NCBI GenBank assembly: GCA_037447655.1
Contig: JBBHKE010001653.1
Location: 64,001 to 128,000 of the forward strand
Direction: 5' to 3'
Length of the DNA: 64,000 nucleotides
DNA from: Zygnema cylindricum
Taxonomy: Eukaryota > Streptophyta > Zygnematophyceae > Zygnematales > Zygnemataceae
Of the stretch, positions 55,454 through 64,000 are shown piece by piece. The notes beneath the pieces are model-generated. The model saw only the letters and a list, made by a program, of their open reading frames with translations. It did not search any database and was not told the origin of the DNA. The position numbers and the translations under genes are program-made. Within the stretch, counting starts at the first letter, position 1; each line of letters begins with the position of its first letter.

Positions 55454-55768
55454 CAAAGAAACTCTTCAATCGCGCTCTCATTTTTGTGTCGCCTCACGGG
55501 GGGCTAATGACGAATATGTTATTTATGCCAAAACACGTGCTTATCTTAGAATTTCGACCTTTCAAATATGGAGTTGATTGTTTCGCACAATTAGCCCAAG
55601 TTTGCGGCCACTATTACTATTTTTTGCATGGAGAAGGAGAGAAATGGAGAAGGAGAGAAACGCAACCCTCTTAGTGTGGACATGTACTTTGTTTTGGAGG
55701 AATTGAACTCATTAGTCGAGGCTGCTAAAACCATTCATCCTCATTTGTTTGATCAGATTAAATTATAA
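55454..55768 (+). pseudogene. Captured terminal exon of a GT61-type glycosyltransferase (frameshifted)
   Basis: After an acceptor-like TGTTTTTCTAG the frame reads ALIFVSPHGGLMTNMLFMP, then VLILEFRPFKYG and LAQVCGHYYY. It resembles the C-terminal nucleotide-sugar-binding end of family GT61 enzymes (xylosyl/arabinosyl/GlcNAc transferases), whose hallmark is (S/G)xHGAxLTNxLFxP. A perfect 16-bp tandem duplication (55629-55644 and 55645-55660) shifts the frame. Beyond it the expected frame continues (NPLSVDMYFVLEELNSLVE) to a stop at 55766-55768. Only one exon lies within the transposon arms, so it is a gene fragment, not a gene. Confidence 0.55.
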
Positions 55769-55794
55769 GCGTAAAAATATAAATGGGCAACAAT

Positions 55795-56215
55795 AATGTT
55801 TTCGAGTTTTGAAATTAGAAAAGGTTTGATTTTTCTATTTAAAAAAAATACTAGAGCATTAAATTTTAAAAATGTTCATGTTTTCAAATGAGAAAAGCTT
55901 TCGAGTTTTAATTCAAAAAAGTTCTCGAAAATTTGATTAAATGACTTCCAAGACTTTGATTTTTTTTCTTTTTCTCAAAAATTTGACTTAAGAAGGGTTT
56001 TCGAGTATTCAAATAAAAAAGATTGTCAAGTCATTAAGTTAAAAAAAAATCAATTTAGAAACAAAACAATTTTTTTATTTAAACAAGGTGCTTGAGATTT
56101 GCATTAGATTTTTTTTCGAATCAGAAAGTTCTCAAGTTTTCAATTCTGAATATTATTTGAGTTTCAAATTATAAAAATTATGAGTTTTAAATTAGAAGGC
56201 AAAACAAGTTTTCGA
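55795..56215. repeat. AT-rich degenerate short tandem repeats (TTTTCGAGTTTT-like)
   Basis: About a dozen imperfect units of ~25-35 bp alternate TTCGAGTTTT / TCTCAAGTTTT with AAATTAGAAAA or AATCAGAAA. Units are too diverged for a clean consensus. Confidence 0.5.
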
Positions 56216-56488
56216 AAAATCATGAAGTACATTGACAACATTTTCCAATTCTTTTGTTTTTTGGAAAGCCAAGAAAATAATTCCCAATGACTTGTTAATT
56301 TACCCTCTCTCTCCATCCCTCCCCGCCCCCGTTTTTTTGTTTATAAATTATCTCTAGTGAGTCTTTTGAAAATAATTTTCATCAAAATAATCACATTTTT
56401 GTTTACTTTTGTCTTAAATTTATCATGATAATATTTTTTTACATATGCATCCCTTCATCAATCACAAATGTCTTTTGCGCTTGGTGTT

Positions 56489-58664
56489 AGAGAGGGGTGG
56501 GGGAGGGAGGGGAGGGAGGGAGGGAGAGGGAGAGAATGGAAAAAATAAGAGGGAGAGGGAGGGAGAGGGAGACGATAAGAGGGGGAGACTAGGAGAGGGA
56601 GACGGTAAAAGAGGGAGAGGGAGAGGGAGAAGGGGGAGAGGGAGAGAGAAGAGAGAGAGACTTAGAGAGAGGGAACAATACGAAGGAGGGGGAGGGGGAG
56701 GGGGGGGGAGAGGGGGAGGGAGAGGGGGAGGGTGAGGGGGAGGGGGAGGGGAAGGGGGAGGGGGAGGGGGAGGGGGAGGGGGAGGGGAAGGGGGAGGAAG
56801 AGGGGGAGGGGGAGGGGGAGGGAGAGGGGGAGGGGGAGGGGGAGGGGGAGGGAGAGGGGGAGGGAGAGGGAGAAAATGAGGGAGAGGGGGAGGGGGAGGG
56901 AGGGAGGGAGGGAGGAAGGAAGGGAAATAGAGAGAGGAGGGAGGGAGGAAGGGAAATAGAGAGAGAGGGAGGGACGGGGGGACGGACGGAGGGAGGGAGG
57001 TATGGAGGGAGAGAGAGAGGGAGAGAGGGAGGAAGGGAGGGAGGGAGGAAAGGAAGGAGGGAGGGAAATAGAGATATAGGGAGGGAAAGAGAGAGGGAGA
57101 GAGGGAGAGAGGGAGAAAGAGAGGGAGGGAGAGAGGGAGGGAGGGGGAGGGGGGGGGGGTAGGGGGAAGGAGAGGGAGAGTGGGAGGGGGAGGGGGAACG
57201 GGAGGGGGAGGGAGAGGGGGAGGGGGAGGGGGAGGGGAGGGGGAGGGGGAGGGGGAGGGGGAGGGTGAGGGAGAGGGAGAGGGGGGAGGGGGAGGGGGAG
57301 GTGGAGGGATAGGGGGAGGAAGAGGGGGAGGAAGAGGGGGAGGGGGGAGGGGAGGGGGAGGGGGAGGGGGAGGGTGAGGGAGAGGGAGAGGGGGAGGGGG
57401 AGGGGGAGGGGGAGGGATAGGGGGAGGAAGAGGGGGAGGAAGAGGGGGAGGGGGGAGGGGAGGGGGAGGGGGAGGGGGGGGGGGAGAGGGGGAGGGGGAG
57501 GGGGAGGGAGAGGGAGAGGGGGAGGGAGGGAGGGAGGGAGGGAGGGAAAAGGGGAGGGGGAGGGGGAGGGGGAGGGGGAGGGAGAGGGGGAGGGAGAGGG
57601 GGAGGTAGGGAGGGAGGGAAAGAGGGAGGGAGTGAAAAGAGGGAGGGAGGGAAAAGAGGGAGGGACGGACGGAGGGAGGGATGGACGGACGCAAGGAAAG
57701 AGAGAGGGAGAGAGAGAGGGAGGGAGGGAGGGAGGGAGGGAAATAGAGAGAGGGGGAGGGAGGGAGGGAGGGAGGAAGAGAGGGAGAGAGAGAGGGAGGA
57801 ATAGAGGGACGGACGGAGGGAGGGAGGGAGGGAAAAAGAGAGAGAGGGAAGGAGGGAGTGGAGGAAAAAATAGGAGGGTGGGAGAGAAGGTGAAGGGAGG
57901 GTGGGAGTGAGAGAGAGTGAGGGCGAGGGGAAGGGGGAGGCAAAGGGGAGGGGAGGGGGAGGGGGAGAGGGAGAGAGGGCGGGAGGGGGAGGGAGATGGA
58001 GAGGGGGAGGGAGAGGGAGAGGGAGAGGGAGAGGGGGAGGGGGAGGGGGAGGGGGAGGGGGAGGGGGAGGTAGGGAGGGAGGGAAAGAGGGAGGGAGTGA
58101 AAGAGGGAGGGAGGGAAAAGAGGGAGGGACGGACGGAGGGAGGGACGGACGGACGCAAGGAAAGAGAGAGGGAGAGAGAGAGGGAGGGAGGGAGGGAGGG
58201 AGGGAAATAGAGAGAGGGGGAGGGAGGGAGGGAGGGAGAGAGGGAGAGAGAGAGGGAGGAATAGAGGGACGGACGGAGGGAGGGAGGGAGGGAAAAAGAG
58301 AGAGAGGGAAGGAGGGAGTGGAGGAAAAAATAGGAGGGTGGGAGAGAAGGTGAAGGGAGGGTGGGAGTGAGAGAGAGTGAGGGCGAGGGGAAGGGGGAGG
58401 CAAGGGGGAGGGGAGGGGGAGGGGGAGAGGGAGAGGGAGGGGGAGGGGGAGGGAGATGGAGAGGGGGAGGGAGAGGGAGAGGGAGAGGGAGAGGGGGAGG
58501 GGGAGGGGGAGGGGGAGGGGGAGGGGGAGGGGGAGGGGGAGGGGGAAGGGGAGGGGTAGAGGGAGAAGGAGAGGGAGGGGGATGGGAAGGGGGGAGAGGG
58601 AGGGGGATGGGAAGGGGGGAGAGGGGAGGGGAAGGGAGAAGGGTGAGGGGGGTGGGAGAAAGGG
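56489..58664. repeat. ~2.2-kb polypurine (GGGGAG/GGGAGA)n tract with ~460-bp higher-order repeat
   Basis: The + strand is almost pure purine for ~2.17 kb, built from GGGGAG, GGGAGG, GAGAGA and AAATAGAGAG units; the minus strand is pure pyrimidine. Rare pyrimidine-containing markers show a larger repeat: GACGGACGCAAGG at ~57685 and ~58149, and GTGGGAGTGAGAGAGAGTGA at 57901 and 58361, giving a unit of 460-464 bp. Long open frames on both strands (Gly/Arg/Glu or Pro/Ser/Leu only) follow from composition and are not genes. Confidence 0.95.
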
Positions 58665-58689
58665 ACAGAAGGTGTTTGCTCATTGGGGA

Positions 58690-58943
58690 GGGAAGGTGGT
58701 TGCTCAGTCCACCATGGAGGCTAAGTACATGGCCAGGGACGAAGGTGGTTGCTCAGTCCACCATTGAGGCTAAGTACATGGCCTCTCACCCTTTTGTAAA
58801 GGAATAAATGTGTGAAATACTTGCTCCAAGAGCTTAGATTTATACAATGTGGTGTTTGAAATGTAATCTGTGACAACATCCCATGATATTTTAAAGAGAA
58901 AAGTGTGGGTTAAATGAAAAGATAAACTATGAAATAAGAGGAG
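58690..58943 (+). pseudogene. Copia RNase H tail with a 49-bp tandem duplication (copy 1)
   Basis: GTGGTTGCTCAGTCCACCAT..GAGGCTAAGTACATGGCC encodes VVAQSTMEAKYMA, the RNase H 'ALSTxEAEYxA' motif. It is duplicated at 58695 and 58744 (49 bp, so out of frame). Downstream decayed sequence still reads REKCGLNEKINYEIR before a polypurine tract (GAAATAAGAGGAG) and the LTR. The purine satellite ends directly at its left side. Confidence 0.7.
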
Positions 58944-59515
58944 TGTTGAAAAGTATTTTTTTGTTGTTTGTTCTAGACGCTACTCTAAGTTTAAATACTT
59001 GTCACTTCTCTAAGTCTAAATACTTGTCGCAGTCACTAAGACTGAGACAACCATGGCTGCCTTCACGCAGCCAAAGAGACACACTAAGGAAGGAGGCAGT
59101 TTAGCTTTCGCCTTATCCGCCTAGTCGTAGTAGAATCGTTACATGTATGAGGTAAGATAACTATTTAAACATTGGGGCAGCGGCGAATTCATTCAATTGA
59201 ACAAATTGACGAAGTGGCAAACGAAAACGGTCAAAACACAACATCATGCACGGACGCAAATCTAACCACACAAATGTATTGATTGGACAATTGCCGTTGC
59301 TTTCGCCAACCTGTGATGCACTTTTGCCGGCTTTTGGAGACCTCGTCACGCGATGCCACATGGCATTATATAATTTGACATTGGAGATGATAGGAGGAGG
59401 AACCATGGCTCTAGAGCTGACTCGCGTCACCTTGAAGGCCATGTCGTACAATGGTCGTACAAAAAGTACATCGGTCAGTGTACCTTCTTGTACTGTATAG
59501 TTTTCTTATTTGTCT
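58944..59515 (+). mobile_element. LTR of a + strand copia element (3' LTR, copy 1)
   Basis: Begins TGTTGAAAAGTATTTT straight after the polypurine tract. The first ~365 bp match 63635-64000 closely. The right boundary is uncertain; around 59515 the sequence changes to an inverted R1 fragment. Confidence 0.6.
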
Positions 59516-59850
59516 AGGGTTTAGTAGTAGGTAGCTCTGAGTGTGTACATTAGGGAATTAGTATTTTTGAGGAGCCTCTCTCTAAGTGACCATTGTATAA
59601 ACATCCCATCTTTGGCCAGCCATAACTCAATGCTCAGGGAGCAAATTTCAGTGATTTCTTTTGCGTCTGACTCAAGAGAGTCGGTCATGAATCACAAGGA
59701 GTCGAGTCTTGACTCACAAGGAGTCGGTCCAAGTCCTAACTCACGGGGATTCATTCCTCACAGTGGTGAGGGTGGTCAAAATGTTTGTGCACCTAGGTGG
59801 CAATTATTCAGTGAGAAAGTCAAAGGGGCAAATATTTACCTAGAGGTTTT
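59516..59850 (+). repeat. Inverted fragment of the R1 LTR
   Basis: The strand is opposite to other R1 copies. CTTTGGCCAGCCATAACTC, GCAAATTTCAGTGATTCTTTTTGC-like, GACTCAAGAGAGTC and GTGAGAAAGTCAAAGGGG correspond to the reverse complement of 35330-35470 and 60840-61005. Triplicated GACTCACAAGGAGTC-like units occur at 59670-59730. Confidence 0.55.
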
Positions 59851-60000
59851 GCATAGGTTTTGCATAAAATTGAAATTACCACCGCACAATTTGCGTTACC
59901 TTGAAACTTTATATGTACTGTAGTTTGTTGTCTAGCGTGACACAATTTGTCGTCTAGCGCATTTCGACCCACTTTCGCGTCCTTCCAAGTCATGTTCAAA

Positions 60001-60040
60001 CTTTACATAAAATTACCTCGCGAGGTGATTTCATGTAAAG
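60001..60040. repeat. Near-palindrome centred on CCTCGCGAGG (copy B)
   Basis: CTTTACATAAAATTACCTCG is followed by its complement with two mismatches; it corresponds to the perfect palindrome at 34123-34146 in copy A. Confidence 0.85.
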
Positions 60041-60650
60041 TCAATCAGGGAAGCGAATATGAAGATGATGTCGCACATGTCAGAAGTTTTTGACAATTTT
60101 TGTGCGCACAGTACCAAAAAAAATAACCCACTCCACGTTTCCACCAATGCGTGACTTTTTTTTGTGCTCTTTTTTCGTACAAAGCCCAGGGAGGGGGTCT
60201 CCACCAAAGGACGCCATTTTGCAAAAGCAAAGTCCGTGAAAGCGTCTCTCTCTCCCCCTCTCCCACTACCGCATCTGTTTCACAATTCTTCCAATGAAAA
60301 ACGTCAATAATGGTATCAAATGAAAGATCTCTAAAAACGATTTCTTTTTACTATCTTAAGGCGTATTTTGTAGCAAGTAGAGTGAGAAAAGACTAAAAAA
60401 CAAAATCAGTAAACCATGGCGGAAAGTTTAAGAATTTGTGACGTCGACGCTGTCATAGTTTGAGCGTGACGTCAAAATGTCACAAACCCTAAACATCTAC
60501 CGTCGCTATTTTGTAAACGTCATCAATTCTCACGAGTTTTGTAGTCGTCTACAACCATCACAAATTACACCCACGTCTACATCTGTCACAATCTAAAGTA
60601 ACGATTTCATTTCTTTACATCCGAATGATTTGAAAGTAGTATAGTGAATC

Positions 60651-62029
60651 TGGAACTCTGTGTGCTCCTTTGCCCACAGAAATCGCAGATCCTAAAGAAG
60701 CTAATCTAGATAGTACCGACTACAAGTTGATACAAACCCAAATGACTGACCCCTTTACAATTAGAAACCCATTATAGCTTCACCCCTAGTGAAATTTGTG
60801 TTCTCAGTTCCACCACAGAATGCAAAGTTAGAATATGAGTTTTTGACACATTCACCCACTTTGACTTTCCCATGAAAATGCAGCCACCGTGGCAGGCAAA
60901 ACATCTTACCGACTACTGCCCTGTGTAGCGTGGACTCCCTTGAGTCTGTAGCAAAAAGAATCACTGAAAATGGTCAAGTAAATCGATAGTTATGATTGGT
61001 CAAAGATGACCTTTTGTACAGGAGCTCTCTCGGAGAGAGGTTGCTATTTACTAAATTTTCTAAGTCCTATTCCCTCTCTAAAACCCCATCTATGGACGAT
61101 GACCTTTTGTACAGGAGCTCTCTCGGAGAGAGGTTGCTATTTACTAAATTTTCTAAGTCCTATTCCCTCTCTAAAACCCCATCTATGGACGTACGGCACC
61201 AATCCAATTACTGTGTCGTACAGAAAAGTACAGGTGCTGATGTACTTTGTGTACGGCCATCGTACAACGTGGCCAAAATGTCGACACGTGTCAAATCGGG
61301 AATTGTTCCCGTAATCTCCGGAGTTGCCGCAATCCAATGTCATCACGCCACGCGTCACTTGATGTGGCTATGACCGTAAAACGCCAAAAGTACCTCTTCC
61401 GTGATCGCGGCGCCTATCGTGGCCGTCTGATCAAAACCGACTATAAATCTAGCAGTTGAAATTAGACGCGAGGTATTTATTTCGTTGTCGAAACAAATGC
61501 GCGATTTCCGTTTCATAAAATACATTGAAATTGTACTCAGTACTATCTAAAACTGTATCCATGCACTACGTAATTATTTCTCGTTTAATGAATAAGTCTA
61601 CATGTAACTATATATATATTTATCAAACCTCATATACCCTATCACTGGTCCTAGACCTAACGGACAAAGCTAACGGCTACTCTGACGGATTTCTCGTTAA
61701 ATGAATAAGTCTACATGTAACTATATATATATTTATCAAACCTCATATACCCTATCACTGGTCCTAGACCTAACGGACAAAGCTAACGGCTACTCTGACG
61801 GACCACACGTACCAGGATCAATATCTGGATCTGTCAATAATTTTAGTAAACCTATTTGTTTTTTGCTACTTGTCTCTCTATAAAGCTTTAGGCAGCCCTG
61901 GCTCATCTCCCTACCCAGCCTTTAGTGACTACAAAAAGTGTGGGGGCTTGGAGAAGGGAGTTAGAGGCAGACTGCCCTCTACCTTTTTCCTATCATAATA
62001 CAGACTTAGAAAATACTCAAATATCAACA
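60651..62029 (-). mobile_element. Solo R1 LTR, 1379 bp, with 5-bp target-site duplication
   Basis: TG...CA termini (TGGAACTCTG ... AATATCAACA) flanked by GAATC at 60646-60650 and 62030-62034. The empty site is preserved in the paralogous flank of copy A (GGAGAATCTTTGCAAAAAAC near 34799), so insertion followed by LTR-LTR recombination is clear. The LTR contains two internal tandem duplications: 93 bp at 61005/61098 and 113 bp at 61577/61690. No coding capacity. Confidence 0.9.
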
Positions 62030-62034
62030 GAATC

Positions 62035-63231
62035 TTGGCTAAAAACAAAGTTATAAGACTAAAGTTTCGGTTAAATACGAAAGTAACTTTAATCTTATAC
62101 GATAATAGCGATTCGCCGTGTAATGCCTCATACCTTTCAAATTGACAGACGTTTAAGCAAATGCCTTTGGTGAGGACGTCTTGAATGGCATGTGTACTTT
62201 TTTGTAATCAAACGTATACTCAAACAACCGTCTCAAATATTACCCTAGCCTTTCGAGTACGGGCGTTTCTAGCAGAAAGGTACAAAAAATGCACGGAAAT
62301 GTGGTAATGACATTAAAGGGTATGATTATAAAGAACCAAAATCATCCTCCATTGACTAAGAGTGAGTTCCATCAGATGTTTCTGTAATTGTACGGCCAAC
62401 CCTACAGACCGGGTTGATTGAGTCGATGTTCTATCAGGAAGAGTTTGTAACCCACGTGTTATACATTGAGTGGCACCACGTGGGTTTTGACCAGATATTT
62501 AATATCCTTAAGAGCTTTTTGCAGCGACAAAGTTTACATCAAATCTTCACTTGCGTACCATGTACCTGCGTACAAAATCATCATACGACAGAAGGTTGTT
62601 ATACTTTTTGCAGACGCCAGTCTTTTACTCTACCTCATTTTTTAGGGTTCCTATTTTCGAACATAACGAAAATCTTTTGACAGAAAAAGTGTGACAAACA
62701 AAAGGTATTGAAATAGAGTGACAAGGGAGAGTTACGAAATTATATTTTTATTTTCGGTTGTATTTTAAAAAGCGCGTGTCATATGCAAATTTTGTCAATT
62801 TTTGTTGGTTGTCCATCGTGGACTTAATCGTCCAGAGTGTCACGATTTTTTTTTCTTTATCTGCCAACCCACCACCTCCTAGAGGTAGGTTGACAACCCA
62901 CCACCTCCTAGAGGTAGGTTGACAGTTACAGAGAAAAATGAAGCGAACACCTCGCGGATGAACATCCGACGGTCAATATTACCTCCCAGACCTTCAAAGA
63001 GTATTGGCAAGATTCTCTGTAATGTTGTTTTTCGTATAAAAACAAAATATGCGGTACGGTTTGGTATGGATAGTCATTGATTTTTGTAAACTACCTCACT
63101 TTTCGGCTGATGGAACGTTACCTTAAGTTATCTATTTTCATTTTTGAAGTTTTCCTCTTCCAATTTGGTAAATCCGTAAAACCTAAAAATTAGAAAAACT
63201 GATGAAAAGGTACAGAACCTTGAAGTGCACG
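62035..63231. other. Repeat flank and unassigned DNA
   Basis: 62035-62085 continues the flank of the long-TIR family. 62105-62123 carries a decayed CAGTACACCG-type MITE end (TAATAGCGATTCGCCGTGT). AACCCACGTG at 62449 and CACGTGGGTT at 62477 form an inverted repeat. A 29-bp unit (CCACCTCCTAGAGG core) is tandemly doubled at 62866 and 62895. 63005-63120 is the reverse complement of 37200-37310. An 88-codon frame at 62414-62680 has no recognised family. No gene is supported. Confidence 0.5.
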
Positions 63232-63241
63232 NNNNNNNNNN
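63232..63241. other. Assembly gap (10 N)
   Basis: Ten N; true size unknown. Confidence 1.
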
Positions 63242-63380
63242 TTTGTTGTTTTTTTATGAAAAGTTGTGAGGGGAATAAAGTATCAAATAGAAAAGTAAAT
63301 TGGGTGTGAAAAGAGAAATTTTATAGTACCCTACAATAGTGTCTTATGTAAGGTTTGTGGTGTAAAGTAATCATTCGGGA

Positions 63381-63634
63381 GGGAAGGTGGTTGCTCAGTC
63401 CACCATGGAGGCTAAGAACATGGCCAGGGACGAAAGTGGTTGCTCAGTCCACCATTAAGGCTAAGTACATGGCCTCTCGCCCTTCTGTAAAGGAATAAAT
63501 GAGTGAAATACTTGCTCCAAGAGCTTAGATTTATGCAATGTGGTGTTTGGAATGTATTCTGTGATAACATCCCATGATATTTTAAAGAGAAAAGTGTGGG
63601 TTAAATGAAAAGATAAACTATGAAATAAGGGGAG
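63381..63634 (+). pseudogene. Copia RNase H tail with the same 49-bp duplication (copy 2)
   Basis: Direct repeat of 58690-58943, offset 4691 bp. It has the same STMEAK motif, the same 49-bp tandem duplication (63386 and 63435) and a polypurine tract (AAATAAGGGGAG). The shared out-of-frame duplication shows both copies descend from one already dead element end. Confidence 0.7.
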
Positions 63635-64000
63635 TGTTGAAAAGTATTTTTTTGTTGTTTGTTCTAGACGCTACTCTAAGTCTAAATACTTGTCGCTTCT
63701 CTAAGTCTAAATACTTGTCGCAATCACTAAGACTGAGACAACCATGGTTGCCTTCATGCTGCCAAAGAGACAGACTGAGGAAGGAGGCTGTTTAGCTTTC
63801 GCCTTATCCGCCCAGTCGTAGTAGAATCGTTACATGCAAGAGGTGTGATAACTATTTAAACATTGGCGCAGCGGCGAATTCATTCAATTGAACAAATTGA
63901 CGAAGTGGCAAACGTAAACGGTCAAAACACAACATCATGCACGGACGCAAATCTAACCACACAAATGTATTGACCGGACAGTTGCTGTTGCACCCGCCAA
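63635..64000 (+). mobile_element. LTR of the + strand copia element (copy 2), cut by the window end
   Basis: Starts TGTTGAAAAG and matches 58944-59309 with scattered substitutions and a few small indels to the last base of the window. Confidence 0.7.

Larger units (their letters stand above)
54617..60617. mobile_element. Long-TIR DNA element, copy B (~6.0 kb), with captured and nested cargo
   Basis: The left arm (54617-~55050) and right arm (~60180-60617) are inverted repeats of ~430 bp. They share AAATTGTGACGGTTGTAGA-type subterminal units, GGCCATGGCTTC, a GAGAGGGAGAGG block and TTTTGTGAAATGGC (left) against GCCATTTTGCAAAA (right). Interior ends match copy A at 33.0-34.8 kb: 55200-55420 to 33700-33900, and 59880-60120 to 34000-34220. 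The interior is different: a glycosyltransferase-like exon, AT-rich repeats, a purine tract and a copia 3' end. No transposase recognised. Capture of host gene pieces between long TIRs is Pack-MULE-like behaviour. Confidence 0.55.

Noticed and set aside
56462-58683. Very long open frames (up to ~670 codons) on the minus strand and Gly/Arg-rich frames on the plus strand
   Set aside because: They are Pro/Ser/Leu or Gly/Arg/Glu only, open in several frames at once and coincide with the polypurine satellite; composition explains them.
62414-62680. 88-codon open frame as a gene
   Set aside because: No domain, no splice or promoter context, and it spans an inverted repeat within transposon debris.

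Overview
The window is eukaryotic nuclear DNA: genes are split by GT-AG introns, most of the sequence is AT-rich and repeat-dense, and there are two assembly gaps of 10 N (47555-47564, 63232-63241). Two intact-looking genes can be assembled. One encodes a polycystin (PKD2/TRPP)-type channel, a family absent from seed plants but kept by flagellated green algae. The other encodes a secreted protein with the plant 'Root_cap/LEA-related' domain. This pairing, plus plant-type Ty1/copia elements primed from a tRNA-Met-like site, suggests a streptophyte with flagellated sperm, most likely a charophyte alga of the Chara type. The organism is an inference; the sequence does not name it.

Layout. 1-5.4 kb is intergenic: a 1.1-kb dispersed repeat, a 67-bp triple tandem repeat, foldback MITEs and a 31-codon tandem repeat. 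5.4-26.1 kb (+) is the polycystin-like gene. I assembled 27 exons with consistent phases, 1385 codons before the stop, with a TA-flanked MITE and an inverted copy of the 1.1-kb repeat in its introns. 28.8-30.9 kb (-) is the Root_cap gene: four exons, 413 residues, signal peptide and an N-terminal PAN/apple-like Cys-rich region, with a TATA-like box upstream. Its last exon ends in a repeat unit whose decayed copies lie just downstream.

31-64 kb is almost entirely transposable-element strata. In order: a tRNA-related SINE; a long-TIR DNA element of about 1.7 kb; LTR copies of one copia family ('R1'); a tandem array of a gag-only LTR retrotransposon (LTR-gag-LTR-gag-LTR-partial gag) whose middle LTR is a chimera of the outer two; two decayed minus-strand copia elements; and a larger long-TIR element. 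The larger element carries a captured glycosyltransferase-like exon, a 2.2-kb almost pure purine tract and a copia 3' end. A solo R1 LTR with a 5-bp target duplication sits in its right flank. A second copy of the copia 3' end closes the window.

The two genes show no operon-like or functional link. The channel would act in a membrane (by analogy with algal PKD2, the sperm flagellum), and the Root_cap protein would enter the secretory pathway or cell wall. The most unusual biology is the channel's very large extracellular loop (about 870 residues), which carries two LNR-like Cys modules, a proline-rich linker and a cupredoxin-like segment.
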